Shown here piece by piece: positions 50,764-59,344 of a DNA stretch of 64,000 nucleotides (its first letter is position 1; each line of letters starts with the position of its first letter). This DNA comes from Xenophilus aerolatus (GTDB lineage: Bacteria; Pseudomonadota; Gammaproteobacteria; Burkholderiales; Burkholderiaceae_C), in the NCBI GenBank assembly GCA_029968055.1, contig JASCNX010000001.1:62001-126000 (forward strand), given 5' to 3'. The notes below the pieces were generated by a model that worked only from the letters and a program-made list of their open reading frames with translations, was not told the origin of the DNA and did not search any database. The position numbers and the translations under genes were made by a program.

Positions 50764-52806
50764 ATGCACCGTTCCATTGCCACCGTTTCCCTCAGCGGCA
50801 CGCTGCGCCAGAAGCTCGAGGCCATCGCCGCCGCGGGCTTCGACGGCTTCGAGCTGTTCGAGGCGGACTTCATCAACTTCAACGGCTCGGCCGCCGAGCT
50901 CGGGCGCATCGCGGCCGACCTGGGCCTGACGGTCGATCTGTACCAGCCTTTCCGCGACTTCGAGGGCATGCCCGAGGCGCAGTTCCGCCGCAGCCTCGAA
51001 CGCGCCGAGCGCAAGTTCGACGTCATGCAGGCCATGGGCGCGTCGCTCATGCTGTGCTGCTCCAACACCTCGCCGCTGGTCAAGGACGACCCGGAGCTGG
51101 CGGCCGCGCAGCTGCGCGAACTGGCCGAACGCGCCGCCCGGCGCGGCCTGCGCGTCGGCTTCGAGGCACTGGCCTGGGGCCGCATCACCTCGCTGTACGG
51201 CCAAGCCTGGGAGATCGTGCGCCGCGCCGACCACCCGGCGCTGGGGCTGATCCTCGACAGCTTCCACACCCTGTCGCTGAAGGACGATCCGGCCGGCATC
51301 GCCGAGCTCCCGGGCGACAAGATCTTTTTCCTGCAGATGGCTGATGCACCGCTCATGGCCATCGACGTGGTGCAGTGGGCGCGCCACCACCGCAGCTTTC
51401 CGGGGCAGGGCGATTTCGACTGCGTGAGCTTCCTTGAAAAGACTTTGCAGGCCGGCTACACCGGGCCGCTGTCGCTGGAGATCTTCAACGACGTGTTCCG
51501 CGAGACGCCGAACCGGCGTACCGCGGTCGATGCGATGCGCTCGCTGCTGTGGCTGGAGAGCGAGGTGCGCGGGCGGTTGGGCAAGGACGACGCTCTGCAT
51601 CCGGCCGTTCGCGCGGAGCCTGTCGAAGCGCTGCAGCACACCACACCCGTTCACGCTGAGCCTGTCGAAGCGCTGCGCGAGGCTTCGACAAGCTCAGCCC
51701 GAACGGGGGGAGGGGTGCGAGCGCTGCGCGAGGCTTCGACAGGCTCAGCCCGAACGGATGGGGGAAAGGTCGAACTGTTCGATCCCCCGCCTGTGCCCAC
51801 GCTGTCCGACATCGGCTTCATCGAGTTCGCCGCCGACGAGGCTTCGGCGCCGGCGCTCGGCGCGCAGTTCGAGCAGCTGGGTTTTCGCCGCATCGGCCGC
51901 CACCGCTCCAAGGCGGTCACGCTCTACCGCCAGGGCGACATCCATTTCATCGTCAACGCGCAGCCGGATTCCTTCGCCCGCGAGCGCTTCGAGCTGCACG
52001 GCACCTCGGTCTGCGCGCTGGGCCTGCATGCCGGCGACGCGCAGCAGGCGGCCGAGCGCGCGGTCGCGATGTGCTCGGTGCGGCACGACAGCCCGCGTGG
52101 TCCCGGCGAGGTGGCCGTGCCGGCCATCGTGGCGCCGGGCGGCAACCTGATCCACTTCATTCCCGGCGAGATGTCGACCGGCGCGCTGTTCGAGGCCGAC
52201 TTCGTGATCGACGGCGGCGCCGGCTGCGTCGGGGCCGGCCTGCGCGGCATCGACCACGTCGCGCTGGGCCTGGCCGTCGACCAGCAGGACACCTGGGTGC
52301 TGTTCTCGCGCGCCGTGCTGGGCCTCATGCCGGGCGAGAGCCTGGAGCTGGCCGATCCCTTCGGGCTCGTTCGCAGCCGTGGCGTGGCCAATGCGCAGCG
52401 CAGCGTGCGGCTGGTGCTCAACGCCTCGATGAGCCAGCGCACCCGCACCGCGCGCACGCTCACCCGCACCGGCGGTGGCGCGGTGCACCACATCGCGCTG
52501 GCCTGCGAGGACCTCTTTGCGACGGTGGAGCGCCTGCGCGCGGCGGGCGTGCGCTTCCTGCCCATCTCGCCCAACTACCACGACGACCTGCCGACCCGGC
52601 TGGACCTGGCCGACGAGTTCGTCGAACGCCTGCGTACCGCGGGCGTGCTCTTCGACCGCTCGAGCGCCGGCGACTTCCTGCACATCTACACCGAAGGCGG
52701 CGAGCAGGGCTTCTTCTTCGAGATCGTGCAGCGCATCGGCGGCTACGACGCCTACGGCGCTGCCAACGCGGCGGCCCGCATGGCGGCGCAGGCGCAGCAG
52801 TCCTGA
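50764..52806 (+). CDS. quiC: 3-Dehydroshikimate dehydratase fused to an HPPD-like domain (QuiC type)
   Basis: A 680-residue bifunctional-looking protein. Residues 1-280 are a TIM-barrel dehydratase forming protocatechuate, with metal ligands visible as E in GFEALAWG, D in LILDSFH, Q in FLQMAD and E in LEIFND. Residues about 340-665 form a 4-hydroxyphenylpyruvate dioxygenase-like domain with the H-H-E metal set in GIDHVALG, VHHIALAC and GFFFEIVQR. QuiC1 of Pseudomonas putida has the same order. The linker (about 281-331) is encoded by a block of inverted REP-like repeats that keeps the frame and looks like an insertion. The cluster feeds the protocatechuate branch. Confidence 0.9.
   Translation: MHRSIATVSLSGTLRQKLEAIAAAGFDGFELFEADFINFNGSAAELGRIAADLGLTVDLYQPFRDFEGMPEAQFRRSLERAERKFDVMQAMGASLMLCCSNTSPLVKDDPELAAAQLRELAERAARRGLRVGFEALAWGRITSLYGQAWEIVRRADHPALGLILDSFHTLSLKDDPAGIAELPGDKIFFLQMADAPLMAIDVVQWARHHRSFPGQGDFDCVSFLEKTLQAGYTGPLSLEIFNDVFRETPNRRTAVDAMRSLLWLESEVRGRLGKDDALHPAVRAEPVEALQHTTPVHAEPVEALREASTSSARTGGGVRALREASTGSARTDGGKVELFDPPPVPTLSDIGFIEFAADEASAPALGAQFEQLGFRRIGRHRSKAVTLYRQGDIHFIVNAQPDSFARERFELHGTSVCALGLHAGDAQQAAERAVAMCSVRHDSPRGPGEVAVPAIVAPGGNLIHFIPGEMSTGALFEADFVIDGGAGCVGAGLRGIDHVALGLAVDQQDTWVLFSRAVLGLMPGESLELADPFGLVRSRGVANAQRSVRLVLNASMSQRTRTARTLTRTGGGAVHHIALACEDLFATVERLRAAGVRFLPISPNYHDDLPTRLDLADEFVERLRTAGVLFDRSSAGDFLHIYTEGGEQGFFFEIVQRIGGYDAYGAANAAARMAAQAQQS
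51606..51756. repeat. Four REP-like units inserted in frame in the quiC gene
   Basis: Two forward units (51606-51634 and 51648-51680, core GAGCCTGTCGAAGCGCTGC) and two inverted ones (51675-51706 and 51721-51756, core GCTTCGACAGGCTCAGCC) sit head to head. Units two and three form a hairpin. The whole block has no stop in the gene's frame and adds about 50 residues. Confidence 0.85.
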
Positions 52807-52866
52807 GCAACCCGTTTCCTTTCGTTCCCTCCACACACACCGACCCTTCCACCCGGAGACAAAACC

Positions 52867-54276
52867 ATGTCCACAGCCACCGCCCACGAGCCGCAGGGCA
52901 AGCACCAGTCGAAGAAGGCCGCCGCCAGCGGCTGGATCGGCTCCGCGCTCGAGTACTACGACTTCTTCATCTACGCCACCGCCGCGGCGCTGATCTTTCC
53001 GCAGATCTTCTTTCCCAAGGGCGACCCGGCGATCGCGATCATTGCGTCGCTCGCCACCTACGGCGTGGGCTACGTGGCCCGCCCCATCGGCGCCTTCGTG
53101 CTCGGCCACCTGGGCGACACGCACGGGCGCAAGCAGGTGCTGGTGTGGTGCATGTTCCTCATGGGCTTCTCGACCATCGCCGTCGGCCTGCTGCCCACCT
53201 ACGACCAGATCGGCCTGTGGGCGCCCGCGCTGCTGGTGCTGATGCGGCTGATCCAGGGCTTCGCCGTGGCCGGTGAGATTTCCGGCGCGAGCTCGATGAT
53301 CCTGGAGCACGCACCCTTCGGCCGCCGCGGCTTCTTCGCCAGCTTCACGCTGCAGGGCGTGCAGGCCGGCCAGATCCTGGCCGCCGCCGTGTTCCTGCCG
53401 CTGGCGCACTACATGCCTGCCGAGCAGTTCAACAGCTGGGGCTGGCGCATTCCCTTCCTGCTGAGCTTCGTCGTCATCATCGCGGGCTGGATCATCCGCC
53501 GCGAAGTGGAAGAGACGCCCGCCTTCACCGACAAGTCCGAAGCGACGCAGCGCGCCCGTTCGCCCATCGTCGACGCCTTCAAGCACAGCACGCCCGACAT
53601 GCTGCGCGTGGTGTGCATGGCGCTGATGAACGTGATCCCGGTGGTCGCCACCATCTTCGGCGCCGCCTACGCGGTGCAGCCGGCCTACGGCATCGGCTTC
53701 GCCAAGGACATCTACCTGTGGATCCCGGTGCTGGGCAACATCCTCGCGGTGCTGGTGATTCCCTACGTGGGCAACCTGTCGGACAAGATCGGCCGCCGCC
53801 CGCCCATCATCGTCGGCGCGCTGCTCTCGGGCCTGCTGGCCTTCGGCTACCTGTATGCCATCAGCATCCGGAGCGTGCCGCTGGCGATCTGCATGTCGCT
53901 GCTGATGTGGGGCGTGGTCTACCAGGGCTACAACGCCGTGTTCCCCTCGTTCTACCCCGAGCTGTTCCCGACCCGCACCCGCGTCTCGGCCATGGCCATC
54001 TCGCAGAACATCGGCACCGCCATCACGGCCATGCTGCCCGCGTTGTTCACCGCCGTCGCGCCTCCCGGTGCGGCCAACATCTGGCTCACCGTCGGCGCCA
54101 TCGCCTTCGGCATCACCGTCATCTCCGCCCTGGCCGCGCTGAGTGCCCGCGAGACCTACCGCGTCCACATGAAGGACCTGGGCAACGCCGACGCCGTGCC
54201 CGTGCCGCAGGCCGAATACGATCGCCTGCGAGAACAGGCCCTGGACGGCGGCCGGCTGCAGAACGCCGCCGCCTGA
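52867..54276 (+). CDS. MFS transporter of the metabolite:H+ symporter group, probable shikimate/quinate permease
   Basis: A 469-residue, twelve-helix inner-membrane symporter. The marks of the MHS group are SALEYYDFFIYATAAALIFP in helix 1, the GHLGDTHGRKQVL loop, and RLIQGFAVAGEISGASSMIL. ShiA (shikimate), KgtP and ProP belong to this group. Location between the dehydratase and the second dehydrogenase genes suggests shikimate, quinate or dehydroshikimate as substrate; this is inference. A CCGGAGA site precedes the ATG, and the next gene starts 28 bases after the stop. Confidence 0.88.
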   Translation: MSTATAHEPQGKHQSKKAAASGWIGSALEYYDFFIYATAAALIFPQIFFPKGDPAIAIIASLATYGVGYVARPIGAFVLGHLGDTHGRKQVLVWCMFLMGFSTIAVGLLPTYDQIGLWAPALLVLMRLIQGFAVAGEISGASSMILEHAPFGRRGFFASFTLQGVQAGQILAAAVFLPLAHYMPAEQFNSWGWRIPFLLSFVVIIAGWIIRREVEETPAFTDKSEATQRARSPIVDAFKHSTPDMLRVVCMALMNVIPVVATIFGAAYAVQPAYGIGFAKDIYLWIPVLGNILAVLVIPYVGNLSDKIGRRPPIIVGALLSGLLAFGYLYAISIRSVPLAICMSLLMWGVVYQGYNAVFPSFYPELFPTRTRVSAMAISQNIGTAITAMLPALFTAVAPPGAANIWLTVGAIAFGITVISALAALSARETYRVHMKDLGNADAVPVPQAEYDRLREQALDGGRLQNAAA

Positions 54277-54304
54277 CACTGCGCATCCGACCAATCGACC
54301 TCCC

Positions 54305-55138
54305 ATGATTTCCGGCAAGACCACCCTCATCGCCCACATCGGCTACCCGACCGAGACCTTCAAGGCGCCGATGATCTACAACCCCTGGTTCGACCAGCAG
54401 GGCATCGACGCGGTGGTCGTGCCCATGGGCGTCAAGGCCGAGGATTACGCCATCGCGCTGCCGCAGATCATGCGGTTCTCGAACCTGCGCGGCGCGCTGG
54501 TCACGATGCCGCACAAGATCTCGACGCTGTCGCTGGTCGACGAGGTGACGCCCACGGCGCGCATCGCCGGCGCCTGCAACGCGATCCTCAAGCGCCCCGA
54601 CGGCAGCCTGCTGGGCGACATGTTCGACGGCGCCGGGTTCGTGCGCGGCGTGGAGCGCAAGGGGCGTCCGTTCAGGGGCACGCGCGTGCTCGTGTCGGGT
54701 TCGGGCGGCGTGGGTTCGGCCATCGCGGCCTCCATCGCCGCCGCCGGCGCGGCCGAGCTGATGCTCTTCGACACGAATCCCGCGTCGGCCGAGGCGCTGG
54801 CCGGGCGCCTGCGGGCGCACTACCCGCAGCTCGTCGTGCGCACCGGTTCGAAGGACCCGGCCGGCTTCGACGTGGTCGTCAACGCCACGCCGCTGGGCAT
54901 GAAGGAGGGCGACCCGCTGCCCTTCGACATCGAGCGCATCGCGCCCACTACTTTCGTGGGCGAGGTCGTCATGAAGTCCGAATACACGCCGCTGCTGCAG
55001 GCCGCCAAGGCGCGCGGCTGCGCGGTGCAGGTCGGCACCGACATGCTGTTCGAGCAGATCCCCGCCTACCTGGAATTCTTCGGCTTCGGCAGCACCACGC
55101 CCGAAGCTTTGCGGGAGGTCGCGACACTGCGCTATTGA
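54305..55138 (+). CDS. Shikimate/quinate dehydrogenase-like protein (AroE family), second copy
   Basis: A 277-residue AroE-family dehydrogenase, related to the first copy. The catalytic lysine is K71 in TMPHKIST and the partner aspartate is D108 in GDMFDGAG, again with a non-standard motif (MFD for NTD). The Rossmann motif is VLVSGSGGVGSAIA. It lies at the end of the transporter/dehydratase block. Two paralogs may serve shikimate and quinate, or different cofactors. A DctP-type binding protein follows 59 bases later. Confidence 0.86.
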   Translation: MISGKTTLIAHIGYPTETFKAPMIYNPWFDQQGIDAVVVPMGVKAEDYAIALPQIMRFSNLRGALVTMPHKISTLSLVDEVTPTARIAGACNAILKRPDGSLLGDMFDGAGFVRGVERKGRPFRGTRVLVSGSGGVGSAIAASIAAAGAAELMLFDTNPASAEALAGRLRAHYPQLVVRTGSKDPAGFDVVVNATPLGMKEGDPLPFDIERIAPTTFVGEVVMKSEYTPLLQAAKARGCAVQVGTDMLFEQIPAYLEFFGFGSTTPEALREVATLRY

Positions 55139-55197
55139 CGGGACGCGCCGCGCGCGGCGCTTCGAGACGGTTCCACGACGAAGAAGGAGACAGCGAG

Positions 55198-56205
55198 ATG
55201 AAGAAGAGACAACTGCTGGCCACCGCCCTGGTGGCCATCGGCGTTCTGGCGGCGGGCCCGGCGCTGGCGCAGGTGAAGGAGCGCGCGATCAAGTTCGCCT
55301 TCCAGAACCAGACCGGCCACCCCCAGGCCCAGGGCGCGCAGAAATTCGCCGACCTGGTGGCGCAGAAGTCGGGCGGCAAGATGACCGTGAAGCTCTTCCC
55401 GGGCGGCGCGCTCGGCGGCGACCTGCAGACCGTCTCGGCCCTGCAGGGCGGCACGGTGGAGATGACCGTGCTCAACGCCGGCATCCTGGCGGCGCAGGTC
55501 AAGGAGTTCGCGGTCTACGACTTCCCCTTTCTGTTCGGCAACGCGCAGGAGGCCGACGCCGTGACCGACGGCCCCTTCGGCCAGAAGCTGCTCGCACGCC
55601 TCGACGAGAAGCAGATGCACGGCCTGGGCTACTGGGACCTGGGCTTTCGCAACCTCACCAACAGCCGCCGCCCCGTGGCCAAGGCCGAGGACATCGCGGG
55701 CCTGAAGGTGCGGGTGATCCAGTCGCCGATCTACATCGACCTGTTCAACACGCTGGGTGCCAACGCCACCCCGCTGCCTTTCCCGGAGCTGTTCCCGGCG
55801 CTGGAGCAGCGCGTGGTCGACGGGCAGGAGAACCCCAACACGGTGATCCTGTCCTCGAAGTTCGCCGAGGTGCAGAAGCACATCACGCAGACGCGCCACA
55901 TCTACAACCCCCAGGCACTGATCATCAGCCGGAAGTTCTGGGACACCCTGTCGGCCGACGAGAAGAAGCTGCTCACCGATTCGGCCGCCGAGGCCACCAC
56001 CTTCCAGCGGCAGGTGTCGCGCGGCGCGGCCGACTCGGCGCTGGCCGCACTCAGGCAGGCCGGCATGACGGTGACCGAGCTGCCGCCGGCCGAGGTCGCG
56101 AAGCTGCGCGAGAAGGTCAAGCCGGTGATCGACAAATACACCGCGAGCGTGGGCGAGTCCACCGTCAAGGAACTGATGGCCGAGATTGCCAAGGTGCGCA
56201 AGTAG
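55198..56205 (+). CDS. TRAP transporter solute-binding protein (DctP family)
   Basis: A 335-residue periplasmic protein with a signal peptide ending at GPALAQ (about residue 25) and the DctP family blocks HPQAQGAQKFADLVAQKSGG, LQGGTVEMTVLNAG and the conserved arginine region VRVIQSPIYIDLFNTLGA. This binds a carboxylate. The two TRAP membrane subunits (DctQ, DctM) are not encoded nearby. A strong AAGGAGA site precedes the ATG. It ends the shikimate cluster and is followed by a strong terminator, so it may bring in a cluster substrate together with distant membrane parts. Confidence 0.88.
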   Translation: MKKRQLLATALVAIGVLAAGPALAQVKERAIKFAFQNQTGHPQAQGAQKFADLVAQKSGGKMTVKLFPGGALGGDLQTVSALQGGTVEMTVLNAGILAAQVKEFAVYDFPFLFGNAQEADAVTDGPFGQKLLARLDEKQMHGLGYWDLGFRNLTNSRRPVAKAEDIAGLKVRVIQSPIYIDLFNTLGANATPLPFPELFPALEQRVVDGQENPNTVILSSKFAEVQKHITQTRHIYNPQALIISRKFWDTLSADEKKLLTDSAAEATTFQRQVSRGAADSALAALRQAGMTVTELPPAEVAKLREKVKPVIDKYTASVGESTVKELMAEIAKVRK

Positions 56206-56228
56206 CGGTGCCCGCGAGCGGCCTGCCT

Positions 56229-56265
56229 GCCACGCCCGCCGTGCTGCACGCACGGCGGGCGTGGC
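56229..56265 (+). terminator. Strong hairpin terminator after the DctP-type gene
   Basis: GCCACGCCCGCCGTGC and its exact complement flank a five-base loop TGCAC, giving a 16-pair stem 23 bases after the stop. A weak T-rich stretch (GTTTGTTGC) follows. It closes the shikimate cluster transcript. Confidence 0.8.
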
Positions 56266-56430
56266 GCGTTTGTTGCTACCGATTTCATAGCTGCCAGCGC
56301 CGCCGGTATGGCCGCAGCGGCCCGCCATCGTCCAGATCCGCCATGTCGCGGACGCCTTCATGAGTCCTTTCGCAGATATCCCTCCCCGCACCGATACGCA
56401 GGCCCCGTGCTGCCGCCGCAAGGCCGGCGC

Positions 56431-57693
56431 ATGCTGAGCGCGGCGCCGGGCCACCCGTCTTCGCAGCCCCCCGGTGGCCCGCCTCGGCGCCGGCCCCTGT
56501 CCTTCGCGCTGCTGCTGCCGCTGCTGCTGGCCGCGCAGCCGGTGGCGACCGACAGCTACCTGCCGGCGCTGCCGGCCATCGCGCGCGAGCTGGGTTCGGC
56601 CAGCAGCAGCCTCACCGTCTTCGTGCTGGCCTTCGGCCTGGCCCAGCTGCTGTGCGGCCCGTTGGCCGACCGCTTCGGTCGCCGGCCGGTGCTGCTCGCG
56701 GGCCTGGGCTGCTACGCCGTCGCGGCCGTGGGCTGCGCGCTGGCCGGCAGCGTGGGCTCGCTGGTGGGGTGGCGGGCGGTGCAGGGCTTCTCGATGGCGG
56801 CGATCCTCGTGTGCGCGCGCGCCGCGGTGCGCGACCTGTACCCGGCGCACGAGGGGCCGCACATCATGGCGCGCGGCCTCACGGGGCTGGGCGTGGTCGC
56901 GCTGTTCGCCCCGGTGCTCGGGGCCTGGCTGGTCCAGGGGCTGGGGTGGCGCTGGGTGCTGGGCGCGATGGCGGTGTACGCGGGCGTGCTCTTCGCGCTG
57001 TGCTGGCGCGACTTCGCCGAGACGCATGCGCCGCTGGCGCCCGGCGAGGCCGCCACGCCGGTGGCCCGCGGCAGCGCGCGCGAGGTGTTCGCGAGCCGGA
57101 GTTTTCGCGCCTGGGCGTCGCTGGCGGCCGCGACCTATGCAGGGATCTTCTGCTTCCTGCTGCTCTCGCCGATGGTCTACATCGACCTGCTGGGCCTGTC
57201 GCCGGCGCTGTACGGCTGGATTCCGGCAGGCGGCTCGCTGGTCTACATCTTCAGCACCACGATGTGCCGGCGGCTGCTGCGGCGCTGGGGCGCCGTGCGC
57301 ACGGTGAAGCTGGGCGCCTCGCTGAGCCTCACCGGCGCCTGCATCCAGATGCTGGGCTGCGCGCTGTGGCCGCACTCCGTCGTGCCCCTGCTGCTCGGGC
57401 ATGCGGTGTACGTGCTGGGCCACGGCATCCACCAGCCCTGCGGCCAGGCCGGCGCGGTGGGCGACCTGCCGCACCTGGCCGGCCGCGCGGTGTCGTGGTC
57501 GGGCTTCGCGATGATGTTCGCCGCCTTCTGCCTGGGGCAGTTCGCGGCCCGCTTCGTCGACAACAGCATGAGCCATGGCGCCTGGCCGATGGTGCTGCCC
57601 ATGGTCGCCGCGGGCACGGCACTCATGGCGATCGCCTTCGGCTGGCTGCCGCGCGTGGCGCCGGCGCGCGTGCCTGCACGCGTCGGTCAGTAG
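56431..57693 (+). CDS. MFS multidrug-type transporter (Bcr/CflA group)
   Basis: A 420-residue twelve-helix permease. Helix 1 reads LLLAAQPVATDSYLPALPAI, typical of Bcr/CflA drug exporters, and the helix 2-3 loop has GPLADRFGRRPVLLAG. The motif RAAVRDLYPAHEG is near the end of the N-terminal half. The start is taken as the methionine of MLSAAPGHP; upstream codons in the same frame lack family resemblance. Substrate unknown. The gene converges with a small minus-strand frame whose stop it overlaps by seven bases. Confidence 0.86.
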   Translation: MLSAAPGHPSSQPPGGPPRRRPLSFALLLPLLLAAQPVATDSYLPALPAIARELGSASSSLTVFVLAFGLAQLLCGPLADRFGRRPVLLAGLGCYAVAAVGCALAGSVGSLVGWRAVQGFSMAAILVCARAAVRDLYPAHEGPHIMARGLTGLGVVALFAPVLGAWLVQGLGWRWVLGAMAVYAGVLFALCWRDFAETHAPLAPGEAATPVARGSAREVFASRSFRAWASLAAATYAGIFCFLLLSPMVYIDLLGLSPALYGWIPAGGSLVYIFSTTMCRRLLRRWGAVRTVKLGASLSLTGACIQMLGCALWPHSVVPLLLGHAVYVLGHGIHQPCGQAGAVGDLPHLAGRAVSWSGFAMMFAAFCLGQFAARFVDNSMSHGAWPMVLPMVAAGTALMAIAFGWLPRVAPARVPARVGQ

Positions 57694-57959
57694 CGGGAGC
57701 GCCGGCCGCGCAGGGGCGCGTGCCGGATCAGCAGCGCCGTCGCCACGCCCAGCGGGACGCTGACCAGCGGCGACCACCAGCGCGCAGTGGCGAGGCACAG
57801 CACGATGGCCACGACGGCGCCCAGCGTGGCGCCGACGTCCGACCCTGGCCGGCGCCGCAAGCGCGGTGCGCGCGCCGGGTGCGACGGGTGCTTCCAGCGC
57901 GACAGGCGCGGGCGGAGGGTGTGTGCCGCCGTGCGACGCAGCGAAGAGCTCAGGGCCAT
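57687..57959 (-). CDS. Small two-helix membrane protein, uncertain
   Basis: A 90-residue frame with a basic N-terminal half and two adjacent hydrophobic segments (VGATLGAVVAIVLCLAT and PLVSVPLGVATALLI) divided by ARWWS. It fills an otherwise empty gap and overlaps the end of the convergent MFS gene slightly. I recognise no family and see only a weak ribosome site, so it may not be a gene. Confidence 0.4.
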   Translation of the reverse strand: MALSSSLRRTAAHTLRPRLSRWKHPSHPARAPRLRRRPGSDVGATLGAVVAIVLCLATARWWSPLVSVPLGVATALLIRHAPLRGRRSRY

Positions 57960-58051
57960 GGTGGACGCTCGTGGGCGACCCCCGAGGGCCGATGGGCCGG
58001 TTCTACGTCCCGCCCACGACAGGCGTTTGACAGCGGCGCCTGGCCGAAGGC

Positions 58052-59320
58052 TCAAGCGGCGGAGGACGGCTCGCGTGCATTGGCGCGCTGCGCCAGCATG
58101 AACACCGGCATCGCCAGCAGCGCGCAGCCCGCCAGCACCGCGAAGGCCAGGCCGAAATGTCCGCGCGCTCCCACCACCGCGTTGGCCACGCCCGCACTCA
58201 GGGCCGCGCCCACGCCCTGCAGCGTGAGCACGAGGCCCAGCGCCAGGTTGTAGCGGCCGGTGCCGCGCGCGTAGCGCTCCACCATCAGCGGCGTGGCCAC
58301 GCCCAGCGCGCCGGCCGCGATGCCGTCGAGCACCTGCACTGGGATGTTGGCCCACACGCTGGGAAAGCCCCAGGCGAGCAGGCCGCGCACCGGCAGGATC
58401 AGGATCGCGATGTAGACGAAGGCCGACAGGTCCAGCCGCCGGCTGCGCGCCACCCACAGCGCCACCGGCACCATCGTCAGCTGCGCGACCACGATGGCGA
58501 CGCCCGTCCACAGCAGCGGCGCGGCGTCGGGCTGCGTCGCCGCCAGGCGCTGGTTCAGCAGCGGCAGCATGGCCGCGTTGCCGAGGTGGAAGAAGGCGCA
58601 GGCCAGCGCGAAGAGCCACAGCGCCCGGTGCCGCACCAGCTCGCCGAAGCCGCCCGGGCCCACGGCCTGCGCGTCGCCGGCGCCCGCCTCGACGCCGCGC
58701 GCCGCGGCATGGTCGATGTCGCCGGCGCGGATGGTCGCCAGGCACAGCAGGCTGCCCACGGCCATGACCATCATCACCGACATCATCCAGGGCGCACCGA
58801 ACTGCTGCGCCACGATGCCCGCGCCCAGCGCCGACACGATGTTGCCGGCGTGGCTCCAGGCCTCGTTGCGACCGGTCTGCCGGCGCAGGCCCTGGCGGCG
58901 CGCCAGGCCCAGCGTGAGGGCGGCCAGCACGGCGGCCAGCAGCGCGCCGGCCGCGCCCGCCACCACCTGCGAGCCGACAAGCAGCCATGGCGATGTCGTG
59001 AGGAAGGCGCCGCCGCTGCCGAGCAGTACCGCCACCACGGCGATGGCCATCAGCGCACGCTTGGCGGTCCAGCGGTCGGCCCAGGCGCCGGCGAATGGGG
59101 TCATGAGCACGGCCGCCAGCCCGCCGGCCGTCATCGTGAGGCCGATCAGCGTCTGGTCGACCCGCTGGCTCTGCAGGTAGGTGGCGAGAAAGGGGCCGAG
59201 GCCGTCGCGCACGTCGGCCAGGAAGAAGGCCGTCCAGGCCAGGGCCGTGAGCGAGGTGGCGGTCGCCGTTGCGCTGGCGCGGGGGCCGGCCTCCAGGGGC
59301 ATGGCGAGCGTGGTGGACAT
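58052..59320 (-). CDS. MFS transporter at the end of the paired-module operon
   Basis: A 422-residue permease with twelve predicted helices. LTALAWTAFFLADVRDGLGP in helix 1 and GAWADRWTAKRALM in the helix 2-3 loop place it in the MFS; the sequence resembles uncharacterised arabinose-efflux-like members. It starts 24 bases after the stop of the 179-residue module protein and is transcribed in the same direction, so it probably belongs to the sigma-54-linked operon described below. Substrate unknown. It may export a compound that the module proteins bind, which is speculation. Confidence 0.83.
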   Translation of the reverse strand: MSTTLAMPLEAGPRASATATATSLTALAWTAFFLADVRDGLGPFLATYLQSQRVDQTLIGLTMTAGGLAAVLMTPFAGAWADRWTAKRALMAIAVVAVLLGSGGAFLTTSPWLLVGSQVVAGAAGALLAAVLAALTLGLARRQGLRRQTGRNEAWSHAGNIVSALGAGIVAQQFGAPWMMSVMMVMAVGSLLCLATIRAGDIDHAAARGVEAGAGDAQAVGPGGFGELVRHRALWLFALACAFFHLGNAAMLPLLNQRLAATQPDAAPLLWTGVAIVVAQLTMVPVALWVARSRRLDLSAFVYIAILILPVRGLLAWGFPSVWANIPVQVLDGIAAGALGVATPLMVERYARGTGRYNLALGLVLTLQGVGAALSAGVANAVVGARGHFGLAFAVLAGCALLAMPVFMLAQRANAREPSSAA

Positions 59321-59344
59321 GGTCGGCGCCCTTTCTCGGCAGGG

